A stretch of DNA of 64,000 bases from an uncultured Saprospiraceae bacterium (GTDB taxonomy: Bacteria; Bacteroidota; Bacteroidia; Chitinophagales; Saprospiraceae), in the NCBI GenBank assembly GCA_937921825.1, contig CAKZVK010000005.1, positions 1-64,000 on the forward strand. The letters are read 5' to 3'. Positions 17,991-27,752 of this stretch are shown piece by piece; position 1 is the stretch's first letter, and every line of letters begins with the position of its first letter. The notes under the pieces are model-generated. The model saw only the letters and a list, made by a program, of their open reading frames with translations, was not told the origin of the DNA and did not search any database. A program made the translations under genes and the position numbers.

Positions 17991-19586
17991 GTGGCAATAC
18001 TGATTTTCTTTCTTATCTCGTATGTACTATTAAGCATAAGCTTGTACTTACTGTTTCCCAAGGCTGATATTCCAGCGGTAAATGGGTTGATACCTGGTAA
18101 AAATTTCATTGAATGGGCAAAACTAATAGGCAGACCTGCTTGGTGGCCTATTCTATTGTTAGTACCAATAGTGAATATTTTCATCTTTGCTGGAATGGCA
18201 GTGAATCTGGTTCGATCTTTCAAGAAGTACTCCTTTGGGCATAGTGCAGGAGCCGTAATTTATGCTCCTGCTTCGTTTGCATGGTTAGCTAAGAACCCTA
18301 CAGCCGTCTATGATGGACCCAATTATATAAAAGAGAAAGCGTACCTAGATGAAGTCAAGGAATTAAGATCAAATGGTGACAAGAATCGACTGACTCGGTT
18401 GGTGGATAAAAGCCCATATAAAAAGTCTTTTTTACGAGAGTGGGTAGAATCGATAGTCTTCGCTGTATTTGCAGCTGCATTTATTAGGATGTTTTTGATA
18501 GAGGCATTTGTGATCCCTACACCTTCGATGGAAGGATCTTTAATGGTCGGAGATTTTCTATTTGTATCTAAGGCCAGTTATGGAATGAGAGCACCTATGA
18601 CAGTAGCGATGATTCCGTTGTTGCATAATAGAATACCAGTAGTAGGTACGGAGTCCTATCTTAAAAAACCTAGTCTGAAATATCGCCGACTACCTGCTCT
18701 AGAAAACATAGAAAGAAATAAGCCTATAGTTTTTAATTGGCCAGTGGGTGATTCAGTATATATCACAAGTCGAAGATCCTATACGGTAGGTCAGGTCAAT
18801 CGTGATAAAGGCTTCTTGTCTTATGATAGAGAACTAAAATCTAAAGTGACTAAAAAGGATTTTGTCGTTCGTCCTATAGATAAGAAAGACCACTACATAA
18901 AAAGATGTGTCGCTATGCCAGGGGATACATTACGTGTCATCAATAGGCAGTTATATATCAATGGAGAGAAAGGTGTCAATCCTTCTGAGATGCAATTTCT
19001 TAATACGATAACACCACCTTCAGGAAATGTCAATGTAAAAAAGCTCCAAGAATGGGGCATCGGTGACACAGAGTCGGATAGAAATCCATATGCACCTAAT
19101 GGATATTACATCACCGAAGATCAAAAAGCCAAACTAGAATCCATCGGCTTCACTACTCAATATTACAAGCCAGGTATAGAGCCAGTTAAACTCTTTCCGC
19201 ATGACCCTAAGATTACTAAGGGATGGACTATAGATAACTATGGACCTGTATGGGTACCAAAGGAAGGTGCCACTGTGAATCTGAGTATGAATAACATAGC
19301 AATGTACCGTAGAGCGATAGGTGTCTATGAAGGAAATGATTTAGAGGTAAAGAATGATCAGATCTATATCAATGGTGAGGCCGCCACGTCTTATACTTTT
19401 AAGCAAGACTATTATTGGGCTATGGGTGATAATAGACACAATAGTGAAGATTCTAGAATGTGGGGATTTGTCCCTCATGATCATATAGTGGGTAAACCTC
19501 TATTCATCTGGTTCTCTACGCGAAACTCTAGAATCAGTGATGGTATTAGATTCAATAGAATGTTTAAGTCCGCTGATGTTAAGTAG
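17991..19586 (+). CDS. lepB: Signal peptidase I, long Bacteroidota form
   Basis: The 531-residue membrane protease removes signal peptides on the periplasmic side. Hydrophobic segments lie at about residues 2-20, 41-66 and 150-172; the catalytic serine is in PTPSMEG (Ser179), the general-base lysine in DHYIKRC (Lys304), and the C-terminal box reads GDNRHNSEDSR. Ser and Lys are 125 residues apart, more than twice the spacing in the E. coli enzyme, so a large insertion lies between boxes; another lies before the GDNR box. The start is GTG at 17991. The next gene begins inside its last 11 bases. Confidence 0.93.
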   Translation: MAILIFFLISYVLLSISLYLLFPKADIPAVNGLIPGKNFIEWAKLIGRPAWWPILLLVPIVNIFIFAGMAVNLVRSFKKYSFGHSAGAVIYAPASFAWLAKNPTAVYDGPNYIKEKAYLDEVKELRSNGDKNRLTRLVDKSPYKKSFLREWVESIVFAVFAAAFIRMFLIEAFVIPTPSMEGSLMVGDFLFVSKASYGMRAPMTVAMIPLLHNRIPVVGTESYLKKPSLKYRRLPALENIERNKPIVFNWPVGDSVYITSRRSYTVGQVNRDKGFLSYDRELKSKVTKKDFVVRPIDKKDHYIKRCVAMPGDTLRVINRQLYINGEKGVNPSEMQFLNTITPPSGNVNVKKLQEWGIGDTESDRNPYAPNGYYITEDQKAKLESIGFTTQYYKPGIEPVKLFPHDPKITKGWTIDNYGPVWVPKEGATVNLSMNNIAMYRRAIGVYEGNDLEVKNDQIYINGEAATSYTFKQDYYWAMGDNRHNSEDSRMWGFVPHDHIVGKPLFIWFSTRNSRISDGIRFNRMFKSADVK

Positions 19587-20448
19587 AATATTAATACTCG
19601 TTTGTCTGCCTATGTTCTGTCTGGCACAGCTTCCTCAGAGTAATATCTATCACTTTACTCTGACTAAGGTATCTAACGATTACAGAGTAAAGTCGCCTCA
19701 GTTTCTGACCCAGTTCAATAAGTTAGGATATAATAATCAGCCGGCCTACTTTGATGATAAGGTCATCTATTTTGCAACGGATTATTACGATAAGGCGCAA
19801 ACTGAAATTGCAAAATTTGATTTGTTCTCCAAGACCTTAACACGTGTAAGCTATACGCCTGAGCAAGAGTACTCTCCTACTCCAATGTATGATAAGGAAA
19901 AATTCTCTGTAGTAAGAGTAGAACAGGATAAGAAGACTCAGACCTTAAGTGTCTATCCTCTTGATGGTATAGGCTATGCCAAGAGATATATGAATAACAC
20001 CAATAACATTGGCTACCATAATTGGTTAGATGCTGAGACCGTAGGATTATTTCTAGTAGAAGAACCTCATCATAACTTAGCCATTGCTAACGCATCTAGT
20101 GAAAAGCGAAAAATAGTACTAGATAAAGTGGGTCGCTGCCTAAAATCTGACAAAGCAGGTAATCTTGTTTTTGTACACAAGATGAATGACGGCGAGTGGT
20201 ACATTAAGAATTATAACATCCTGACAAGTAAAAGTAGCGTAGTGGTTAAGACACTTGAAGGTGCTGAAGATTTTGAAATTCTAAATGATGGTAGTTATTT
20301 GATGGGAACAAAAAGTCAGCTATTCCGTTATGTTCCAGGTAAGTCTAAAGACTGGCAGTTGGTAGCAGACTTAGAAGGTTATGGCATCTCTAACATCCAA
20401 AGAATAGCCTCTCGGAAAAATAGCCTAGTCATCGTAGATAGTCTCTAA
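19576..20448 (+). CDS. Exported beta-propeller-like protein of unknown function
   Basis: The 290-residue protein has a signal peptide (residues 1-17, ending CLAQ) and repeated short motifs such as IYFATDYYD, TRVSYTPEQEYSPTPM and NLVFVHKMNDGEWYI, which look like WD40/TolB-type propeller blades. No catalytic motif is visible. The ATG at 19576 gives a clean signal peptide and overlaps the end of lepB by 11 bases, so the two are probably translationally coupled; an earlier ATG at 19537 would put a non-hydrophobic extension before the signal peptide. A function is not assigned. Confidence 0.72.
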   Translation: MLSRILILVCLPMFCLAQLPQSNIYHFTLTKVSNDYRVKSPQFLTQFNKLGYNNQPAYFDDKVIYFATDYYDKAQTEIAKFDLFSKTLTRVSYTPEQEYSPTPMYDKEKFSVVRVEQDKKTQTLSVYPLDGIGYAKRYMNNTNNIGYHNWLDAETVGLFLVEEPHHNLAIANASSEKRKIVLDKVGRCLKSDKAGNLVFVHKMNDGEWYIKNYNILTSKSSVVVKTLEGAEDFEILNDGSYLMGTKSQLFRYVPGKSKDWQLVADLEGYGISNIQRIASRKNSLVIVDSL

Positions 20449-20522
20449 TTGTCGTCTCAAAATGGTCATATCCTGACATCTAATTGGTTTTATAGATAAA
20501 TTTAGATTATTAAATTTCCATT

Positions 20523-22124
20523 ATGACTCTTGTATTTGTGCTGTTCCTTTTTATTTTCTCTTCACTCGATGCACAATATTCTGATGATACTACATTATCC
20601 AATAGATGGATAGTAGAGCTCTCTGAAGAAAGTTATGAAGCCTTTGATACTGATCAGCTCAAAAGCACTATCCAGCTTAGAAAAATCAGTGATCACTTCC
20701 ATCTTATCAATGTAATATCAGAGGCACAGCTACCCCAATCATATGTACAAGATCTATTTTCTGATTATAGTATCCTAGCGATAAGGGTCGATCAGAAACT
20801 GACGCAGCGGGATCGTATTCCAGATGATTTCAAATATGAAAACCAATGGAACATGGACCTCATTCAGATGCCAGCTGTCTGGGATCACTTTACAGGTGGT
20901 CTCACTCCTAATCAAGAAGAGATAGTAGTAGCAGTCTTAGATGTTGGATTCCAAATAGATCATAATGATCTAGAAGACAACATCTGGGAGAACAAGAATG
21001 AGATAATCGGTGATGGAATAGACAACGATGCTAACGGTATCAAAGATGACTACTATGGACTGAATGTAGATAGTATGAACGATACCCACAATGTCGACGA
21101 TCACGGTACTAAAGTTGCTGGGATCGTTGGTGCTAAAGGCAATAATGGCATTGGAGTCACTGGAGTTAACTGGGATGTAAAGATTATGCCTATTAGTGGT
21201 GTAGATTTCGTAGGTGAAATTATCGCTGCAATGCAGTATGTCATTCAAATGAAACAGCGCTATATTTCTACCAATGGCGCTGAAGGTGCTAATATAGTAG
21301 CGACCAATCTTTCTGCTGGAGTACCTTACGTCTTTCCAGCTACTCATCCTGATTGGTGTCCATATTATGATTTAGCTGGGGAGGTAGGAATTCTATCTGT
21401 AGGTTCGGCACCCAATCTTGCTATTAATGTAGATACCGAAGGTGATTTACCTAGTCTATGTCAGAGTGATTATCTAATAGCTGTGACTAATACAGATCAG
21501 AACGACTTCAGAGTGGCGGCTGCAGGAGTAGGCCCTGAAAATATAGATCTAGCGGCTCCTGGGGAGTTAGTATTTACGACTACTGTAGGTGATGATTATT
21601 CTACGATTAGAGGTAGTTCAGCTTCAGCACCTCATGTTGCTGGTCTGATTGCTTTGATGTATAGCTTAGATTGTGATAAACTCGTAGAGACTGCCAAAAC
21701 TAGTCCTTCATCTGCTGCTCTCATAATCAAAGAAGCAATACTTAGTGGTACGGAGCAACTGGAAGGTCTAGAGCAAACTGTTACCGGAGGTCGATTAAAT
21801 GCCTTCAATACCTTCTTAGAAATAGTGGGCTGGTGTACAGGGAATGTCTTGTCCTCTCTCGAGCTAAGAGAAGTAGTATCAGATGAAGCAGGTTTAGATA
21901 TCCGTTACAGTACAGATGATTTTTCAAAGCACACGATCTCTCTTTATAATATGCTGGGGCAAAGAGTCTACACAAAAGAATTCCAACCATCCTTATTCAG
22001 TGATAAAGTCTTTAGACTGGAACTCAATGATATCGAGTTAGCTAATGGCAATTATCTTGTCACGTTATCTAACGATCAAGAAGTGACGAGTACTAAAATT
22101 ACCTTTGTAGCAACAAAAGATTAG
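20523..22124 (+). CDS. Secreted subtilisin-like serine protease (S8) with T9SS type A sorting domain
   Basis: The 533-residue protein has a signal peptide (ending SSLDAQ), a short inhibitor-like propeptide and an S8 peptidase domain. The triad is Asp140 (VLDVGF), His194 (DHGTKVAG) and Ser366 (GSSASAPH). The usual AGN oxyanion-hole segment reads VGSAPN, so the asparagine may be shifted. The C terminus (SLYNMLGQRVYT ... GNYLVTLS) is a T9SS type A sorting domain, so the enzyme is expected on the cell surface or in the medium. It ends 4 bases inside the convergent trmN6 gene. Confidence 0.9.
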   Translation: MTLVFVLFLFIFSSLDAQYSDDTTLSNRWIVELSEESYEAFDTDQLKSTIQLRKISDHFHLINVISEAQLPQSYVQDLFSDYSILAIRVDQKLTQRDRIPDDFKYENQWNMDLIQMPAVWDHFTGGLTPNQEEIVVAVLDVGFQIDHNDLEDNIWENKNEIIGDGIDNDANGIKDDYYGLNVDSMNDTHNVDDHGTKVAGIVGAKGNNGIGVTGVNWDVKIMPISGVDFVGEIIAAMQYVIQMKQRYISTNGAEGANIVATNLSAGVPYVFPATHPDWCPYYDLAGEVGILSVGSAPNLAINVDTEGDLPSLCQSDYLIAVTNTDQNDFRVAAAGVGPENIDLAAPGELVFTTTVGDDYSTIRGSSASAPHVAGLIALMYSLDCDKLVETAKTSPSSAALIIKEAILSGTEQLEGLEQTVTGGRLNAFNTFLEIVGWCTGNVLSSLELREVVSDEAGLDIRYSTDDFSKHTISLYNMLGQRVYTKEFQPSLFSDKVFRLELNDIELANGNYLVTLSNDQEVTSTKITFVATKD

Positions 22125-22825
22125 AAATTAAGGTAGAGATCCTTAGTGAGGTTCTGATATTCTTTACTGAAACCATCTTTACTTTGTCCATCTCTGATAT
22201 GTATTTCTTCAATATCTAGACCCATACGATTTACTTCGCTGTACTCTATTAAAGATCTTATTTTTGGGCCATTCTTCTTGCCTCTTACCTGCATCAACCT
22301 AGTTTTATACAAGCCATTCTGCTTTGCCAACCGATCTAGATGGGATTCCTTTTCGGTAGGAATAATCACAGAGAGCTTTGACTCTGGTTTCATGAGAGTA
22401 AGAGAAGCCATAATCAATTCTTCAAGACTTAAAGTGCTGTCGTGCTTCGCAGTATTATAGTGTTGCTTATCTGTAAAGAAAGGAGGATTAGATATTATCT
22501 GATCGTATTTAGTTTGTACTGAACCGACATACTCCTGAAGACTAAGATTATAAAAGTTCATACTGCCCAACTTGTTTAATTCGGCATTATACTGCGCTTC
22601 TAGAATAGCTTTTTTGTCTATGTCTATTCCATCTATGACCAAGTCTTTTTGTCTATAGGCCAGTACGTGTGGTATCACTCCACCGGCAGTTCCTATATCC
22701 AAAATCCTTTGGTGAGGATCAAGGCTACACCAAGCGGCTAGCAGTACACCGTCGGTATTAATCTTTAATTTTGAATCTCGGTTTCTTAGTTTGAAACCTT
22801 TAAAGTGGAAAAAATCTTTCTCCAC
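22121..22825 (-). CDS. tRNA1(Val) (adenine-37-N6)-methyltransferase TrmN6/YfiC
   Basis: The 234-residue cytosolic enzyme methylates N6 of adenine 37 in tRNA. It has a class I SAM-binding motif (DIGTAGGV, residues 43-50), an acidic end of strand 2 (DGIDID) and the N6-adenine methyltransferase motif NPPFF (residues 123-127). Length and the KINTDGVLL segment match the YfiC family. It lies 3 bases downstream of the DUF5689 lipoprotein gene on the same strand, probably by chance of packing. Confidence 0.88.
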   Translation of the reverse strand: MEKDFFHFKGFKLRNRDSKLKINTDGVLLAAWCSLDPHQRILDIGTAGGVIPHVLAYRQKDLVIDGIDIDKKAILEAQYNAELNKLGSMNFYNLSLQEYVGSVQTKYDQIISNPPFFTDKQHYNTAKHDSTLSLEELIMASLTLMKPESKLSVIIPTEKESHLDRLAKQNGLYKTRLMQVRGKKNGPKIRSLIEYSEVNRMGLDIEEIHIRDGQSKDGFSKEYQNLTKDLYLNF

Positions 22826-22828
22826 TTT

Positions 22829-24850
22829 TTACCTTATAGAAATATTGTCTAGTCTATAAGTAGTGGTGTTCCCTCCACTAGTTCCCTCATACTTGAATCC
22901 AATAACTATAGAACCCAATGAGCTCAAATCAATGTCCCCTGAATTTACCCAGTTGTAATCACCACTATTAGCATCTGCTAGAGTTGCTGATAATTCATTC
23001 CAAGTGGCAGTGTTAATATCACCAGAGAAGTCTGTTGAGTACCAAAGTGATAATCCTTGATGTGCATAAAAGGCATTAGCAGATTGAAAACTTAAAGTCC
23101 CCGTTGCTTCTGTATCTATCTCAGAACTAATCAGCCATGCTTCTGTTACAGGACTTGTATCTTGATAAGCTTTTACTTCAGCAAATCCATTGCCATCAAA
23201 ACTTCTCTTCTCCCATATTCTCTCCCCTTGTACGGCTACATTCGTCCAGCCATCAATAGATACAGGATCAAAATCTATCTGACCTTCAAAATCAATTGAA
23301 GTATTATTGTTTCCACCGCCTCCATTTCCATCACATCTGGTATCTGAGAATCTTGCATCTTCAGGAAAGTTAAGAATAAGCTGGTAGTCACTGCCGAAGA
23401 CTTGTAATACACCTTTGATAGAGCCATTCCCAGAAGGCACGACATCGTTTGCAAAATCTGCAAACCCACTTGTTCTCAGCAGGATAGTATTGCCATCGCA
23501 GTCTTGCAAAGTATGATTTACCGACTGCTGATTATCGCCATCAGCAAACCGACTTCCGATTGCACCATCTTCAATTTCTAAATCTTCGATACTAATATAT
23601 CTATTGAGGTATTCTTCAGATAGTTCTCCGAGTCCTACTACAGTTGGGCTTAGACTGTTGGACTCGTTGCTTGCGAGCACTACTGAACTAAGAAGTCCTT
23701 CAGGTATTCTTTTTACGTTAGAGGTACTTGGCGCATAACCTAACTGAGGTAGGCCATTATAGTCTGAGATAAATAAATCTTGCAAGTGTACATAGGCAAT
23801 AGAACCCAAACCATAAGAGGAGGTTAAGCTAGTGGCATCTACAAGGATGGCAACCGCACCAGATTCATCTTCTATAGTGAGAGACTTATAAAAATTACCT
23901 GTTTCATCACTAGAAACTACTGCGCCTTTGATGTAGGTGTCAGATCCTAGTAGAGTCTCTACTCCAGAAACTCTACGATCCAGAATGCTTTCTATGGATA
24001 CGACCTTAGAAGGATCTACATCTACAGGTCCTCCGCCTGATCCGGCATTACATCTTTCTCCTTCTAGTTTTACATCATCCAGGTCTCTAAGTATTAGCTG
24101 ATAATCAGAACCGAATATTCCTAGTAAAGCTGTAACAGTTCCTTTGCCACTAGGCGTAATATCGCCTGCAAAACTAGAGAAACCACTTGTCCTTACGATT
24201 ATCTCATTTCCATTACAGTCTTCTAGATAATGATTAATAGAAAGAGGAGTAACAGCATCGGCATAGGTCTCAGATACAGAGCCTGTAGTAAATTGTACAT
24301 CTTTTAGTGTGATCAATGTATTTAGCATCTTAGGATTAATCTGTGAGATGCTAGTGCTTACAGGAGCTGGAGCACCTACAGTATTTGCTACAAGTAGTAC
24401 TGTCTCTATAAGTTCGGCTGGGATTCTTGCCATACTCCCTCCTACTGGCTCAAAACCTATTTGTGGTAAATTATTAAAGTCGCCGAGCCAGATGTTCTCT
24501 AGATTGACATAAACTTCCTTTCCTACAAAATATCTATTCCAGATTTCTACGTCATCCAATAGAATAGCTATACCTGCAGTCTCATCTTGAAGAACTAATG
24601 TCTTGTATATGTTTCCTGATTTATCATCTCCGGTTATTACTGCACGTAAGTATTTGTTCTCTGCTACTTCGTGGAAATTTTCTCCTGCTGGCCTGAGCGC
24701 AATAAGATCTTCTATACTTATAACCATATCCTCCGGAATCATGAGGTCTACCTCACCTGGAAAAGGTGGCTCATCAAATGATCGGTCCACACAACCTGTA
24801 AGGAAGAGAAATGCGCCTGTAACAAATAGAAAGTAAAACTTAAATTTCAT
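22829..24850 (-). CDS. DUF5689 lipoprotein with two repeated domains and a C-terminal choice-of-anchor-like domain
   Basis: The 673-residue protein has a lipoprotein signal with lipobox LTGC (Cys20). Two similar ~200-residue domains follow (about 35-270 and 280-500), each with IEDLIALR/IESILDRR, a GNIYKTL/GNFYKSL segment and the ending SDYQLILRD/SDYQLILNF. This matches the DUF5689 (OB-fold-like) family of Bacteroidota surface lipoproteins. The last ~130 residues (WTNVAVQGERIW ... YRLDNISIR) resemble a choice-of-anchor J/jelly-roll domain. It sits 11 bases after the TonB receptor gene on the same strand, so it is likely the receptor's surface partner, in the position that SusD-like proteins take in other loci. 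Confidence 0.82.
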   Translation of the reverse strand: MKFKFYFLFVTGAFLFLTGCVDRSFDEPPFPGEVDLMIPEDMVISIEDLIALRPAGENFHEVAENKYLRAVITGDDKSGNIYKTLVLQDETAGIAILLDDVEIWNRYFVGKEVYVNLENIWLGDFNNLPQIGFEPVGGSMARIPAELIETVLLVANTVGAPAPVSTSISQINPKMLNTLITLKDVQFTTGSVSETYADAVTPLSINHYLEDCNGNEIIVRTSGFSSFAGDITPSGKGTVTALLGIFGSDYQLILRDLDDVKLEGERCNAGSGGGPVDVDPSKVVSIESILDRRVSGVETLLGSDTYIKGAVVSSDETGNFYKSLTIEDESGAVAILVDATSLTSSYGLGSIAYVHLQDLFISDYNGLPQLGYAPSTSNVKRIPEGLLSSVVLASNESNSLSPTVVGLGELSEEYLNRYISIEDLEIEDGAIGSRFADGDNQQSVNHTLQDCDGNTILLRTSGFADFANDVVPSGNGSIKGVLQVFGSDYQLILNFPEDARFSDTRCDGNGGGGNNNTSIDFEGQIDFDPVSIDGWTNVAVQGERIWEKRSFDGNGFAEVKAYQDTSPVTEAWLISSEIDTEATGTLSFQSANAFYAHQGLSLWYSTDFSGDINTATWNELSATLADANSGDYNWVNSGDIDLSSLGSIVIGFKYEGTSGGNTTTYRLDNISIR

Positions 24851-24861
24851 CTCTGTAATTC

Positions 24862-27708
24862 TTATATCGATAATGTTGCACCAATTCTATAGATCGTTCC
24901 CCAAGCATAAAAGTATCTTGCTCCCCATCTGTCAGCATCTAATCCAACGTAATCAAATCTTAGTTGCTCAAATCCACCAATCTTATTCGTTGTTGTATTT
25001 AGGATGTTTTCTACACTTAGATAGACTGCTAGTCTGTAGTCTCTATCCTTATTCCATCTAAAAGACTTCCTTGCGAAAAAATCAAATTTGAAGAAGGAAT
25101 CATATTTTTCTTGACTTACAATATTGGTTAGGAGTTCTTCTTTAGTCGGACCTTCATAACCTCTACTTTCTGTTACATTCAGCACTGCCTGACTGACCTC
25201 CTCTGTTCTTCTCAGTGGATTAGTATCTATGTAGATTTCGTCAAAGTAACTTGCTGTAAGTGTCGCAAACCAATAGTTGGGATTTTCATATCTGATGACC
25301 AGACTATTAGCAATCTGCGGAATGCCACCTACATTGAAACCTTTAAGGTAGGCCTTCCCTAGTCTGTTGTAATCTGGCTGAGCACCACTGTTGTCTATGG
25401 TGAATAGAGCATCAGGATTAGAATCAAAATAGTACTCGCCTATAGCTCCTGCATACTTGAGGCTAACAGTAGAGGTTAGTTTGTAATCAATTCCTATTTC
25501 CAGTCCATAGTTGACCATATCTCTATTGGATGTAATCAAGTTTCCAAAGGCCGCAATGGAGTTCTCAATATTAACCAAATAGAACTTGTCTGATTTTATT
25601 TCATCTCTAGATCTGTAGTAAAACCCTGTCACCCTTGCATTTAATTTCGGATGTCTAACTATATAGCCTAGCTCTCCACCAAGGTGTTTTTCATTACTAA
25701 GGTTCTGGACAAGACTGTTTCTTGTATCTGCAGATTCGAATGAATTCCTGCTGAGAGGAGCTCTGGTAATATAAGCTAGATTAGAGTAGATGTAATTTCT
25801 GCCATTGATCTTGTATGTAGCTCCTACTTTAGCAGTACCATGGATAAAGGATGCTGTATTAGATCTACCCAATGACTTAAGTCCAGGCCCTGAACCAGGG
25901 AATTTCCCATTTTCTACTAGCCCTTCTCTCCAGAATCTTGTATTGTTGATTACACCACTGAACTTTAAATCTATTTTAGGTAGACTGTATTCAAAAGTAG
26001 ACCAAGCATTTATATTTTGGATATGTTTATAGTAATCATAGCCGTATCTATCTCCTTCTGATAAGAGTCTATTAGGTCGGGCCAGATCATTTTGTATAAA
26101 GGCTACTTCGTTTTCTCTAAATCGTGGATCAGCAGTTTCTCGTAGAGAGAAGCCATCTACATCCAAATAATAGGAGCCGCCTAAAAGATCGTCCACCACT
26201 TTGAAATTATGGTTTCTATCATACTGAAATACTGCACCACTTTTAAGAGCAGATCTGGTAGAGAACTGGTGCACGATGTTGGTGCTTAGGGCTAACTTAT
26301 TATTATCATACCTCTGCTCTTCTACGATGTATGCAGATATGTTTTCTTCTCTTGTTTTTAATGGATCTCCACTGATGTCTTTGATAGTATATTGGCGTTC
26401 TCTATTTATTTCATAGAGTTCGTTCCAGTCCAACTGACTCACGGAAGGGTCACTATATCTATCGATTAATAATTGCAGATCACTTTCTGACAAGGTTTCT
26501 CTATTATCATAGGGAAGGTTCCCGTAGTAATCTGGTCTTGGATCTGCAGCTTCTAGCCATCCTAATCGTGTAGAACCAAATTTCCCAGTTTGAAATGCCA
26601 CTGAAGTACTAATAGAGGTGTTGTCATTAACATTAAAATCATGACCCAAAATGAAAACTGGCTGATGTGTTCTATATTCTCTAGAATTTCTAACTTTTCC
26701 ATTCTGAAATCCCCAATTAGGATTGTAGTAATTGTTGTCCAATAAATCGTAAAGGTCTTGAGTAGAGGCGCTGGCTCTACCCCTTGTAGTAGGTGACCCA
26801 AATGCTGTGAGATTCAGACTATGTCTATTAGAGAGCTCTTTCTCTACGGAAGCAAAGTAAGCATAGCCATCATAGTACGTACCTTCTACGTAACCACTGT
26901 TTCCCCACCTCTTACTAGCTGTGAAGGCATATGACCATCCATTTGCTTGTACGCCACTATTGTGACTGAGCATGATCCTATTTGTATAAGTCCTGTTAGT
27001 GTGATCTAGGGATAGTCTAGTACCAGCTCTTTGATTACTGGCCTTGATGTCTATGTTTTCTGTACCTGCTAAGCCGCTGACACAAAAATCAGTAGTGTTT
27101 AATCCATGCTGTGAGTAAGAAGAACGAAAGGCGTCATTGAGCCCGCCCCATAGACTCCAGAAATATCTGCCATTATCCAGATTGTTAAAGGGAACATTGT
27201 TCAGATAAATCATCGAATGATTTAATTGCATCCCTCTTGCAGAAAATCTTGTAGCTCCAAAATTATAGCCTGCTACAGAACCAAAGGGATCCCAGGCTGC
27301 TGTAAGAAGTCCTGAAACTTCATCATTGAAATCATAGTTAACTAAGAAGTCTCTATCGAATAGAAATTGATCTTGTTCCTTTTTTCTAATATTGGCGACC
27401 TTTTCTGATAGGAACAGTATACCTAATTCAATAGTGCTCTTTGTGTTAGCAAATTCTAATTCTATACTATCGAACCCTTCCTTTTCGACTCGCAGAATCA
27501 GTAATGATTCCTTGAAGCTATTTGGTATAGAAAATTTCCCAGATAAGTCTGTTAAGAAAACTTCTCCATTGATAAGGACTTCTTGCTGGCTTATGCCGTC
27601 TGAGGTCTCATCATTTAATATCCTTCCATTTATTGACTGAGAATGAAGCTCAGAGGAAATATTGAGAAATGAGAAAATGAGAATTATGGGAATCCAAAAA
27701 GCTTTCAT
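24862..27708 (-). CDS. TonB-dependent outer-membrane receptor
   Basis: The 948-residue protein has a signal peptide (MKAFWIPIILIFSF ... SQ), a CarboxypepD_reg-like N-terminal domain (INGRILNDETSDGIS ... TDLSGKFSIP), a plug domain (ARGMQLNHSMIYLNNVP) and a long 22-strand-type barrel ending in IYRIGATLSI. It would import a large substrate using TonB energy. The start at 27708 gives the signal peptide directly; a longer frame to 27762 would overlap the divergent phosphoesterase gene and lacks a signal at its end. The next gene in the operon is the DUF5689 lipoprotein; there is no SusD gene. The substrate is unknown. Confidence 0.92.
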   Translation of the reverse strand: MKAFWIPIILIFSFLNISSELHSQSINGRILNDETSDGISQQEVLINGEVFLTDLSGKFSIPNSFKESLLILRVEKEGFDSIELEFANTKSTIELGILFLSEKVANIRKKEQDQFLFDRDFLVNYDFNDEVSGLLTAAWDPFGSVAGYNFGATRFSARGMQLNHSMIYLNNVPFNNLDNGRYFWSLWGGLNDAFRSSYSQHGLNTTDFCVSGLAGTENIDIKASNQRAGTRLSLDHTNRTYTNRIMLSHNSGVQANGWSYAFTASKRWGNSGYVEGTYYDGYAYFASVEKELSNRHSLNLTAFGSPTTRGRASASTQDLYDLLDNNYYNPNWGFQNGKVRNSREYRTHQPVFILGHDFNVNDNTSISTSVAFQTGKFGSTRLGWLEAADPRPDYYGNLPYDNRETLSESDLQLLIDRYSDPSVSQLDWNELYEINRERQYTIKDISGDPLKTREENISAYIVEEQRYDNNKLALSTNIVHQFSTRSALKSGAVFQYDRNHNFKVVDDLLGGSYYLDVDGFSLRETADPRFRENEVAFIQNDLARPNRLLSEGDRYGYDYYKHIQNINAWSTFEYSLPKIDLKFSGVINNTRFWREGLVENGKFPGSGPGLKSLGRSNTASFIHGTAKVGATYKINGRNYIYSNLAYITRAPLSRNSFESADTRNSLVQNLSNEKHLGGELGYIVRHPKLNARVTGFYYRSRDEIKSDKFYLVNIENSIAAFGNLITSNRDMVNYGLEIGIDYKLTSTVSLKYAGAIGEYYFDSNPDALFTIDNSGAQPDYNRLGKAYLKGFNVGGIPQIANSLVIRYENPNYWFATLTASYFDEIYIDTNPLRRTEEVSQAVLNVTESRGYEGPTKEELLTNIVSQEKYDSFFKFDFFARKSFRWNKDRDYRLAVYLSVENILNTTTNKIGGFEQLRFDYVGLDADRWGARYFYAWGTIYRIGATLSI

Positions 27709-27752
27709 ACTGTTGTCTAGGCTATATTGCGAAGTTAGTTTAATTTCGAAGC
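27709..27752. promoter_or_regulatory. Short divergent promoter region with face-to-face -7-like elements
   Basis: Only 44 bases separate the TonB receptor and phosphoesterase start codons. On the minus strand TAACTTCG (27730-27737) and on the plus strand TAATTTCG (27741-27748) each match seven of eight positions of the Bacteroidota -7 element TAnnTTTG. The plus-strand element ends 4 bases before the ATG. This suggests shared control of the two units; -33 boxes would lie inside the opposite gene's promoter or coding start. Confidence 0.35.
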
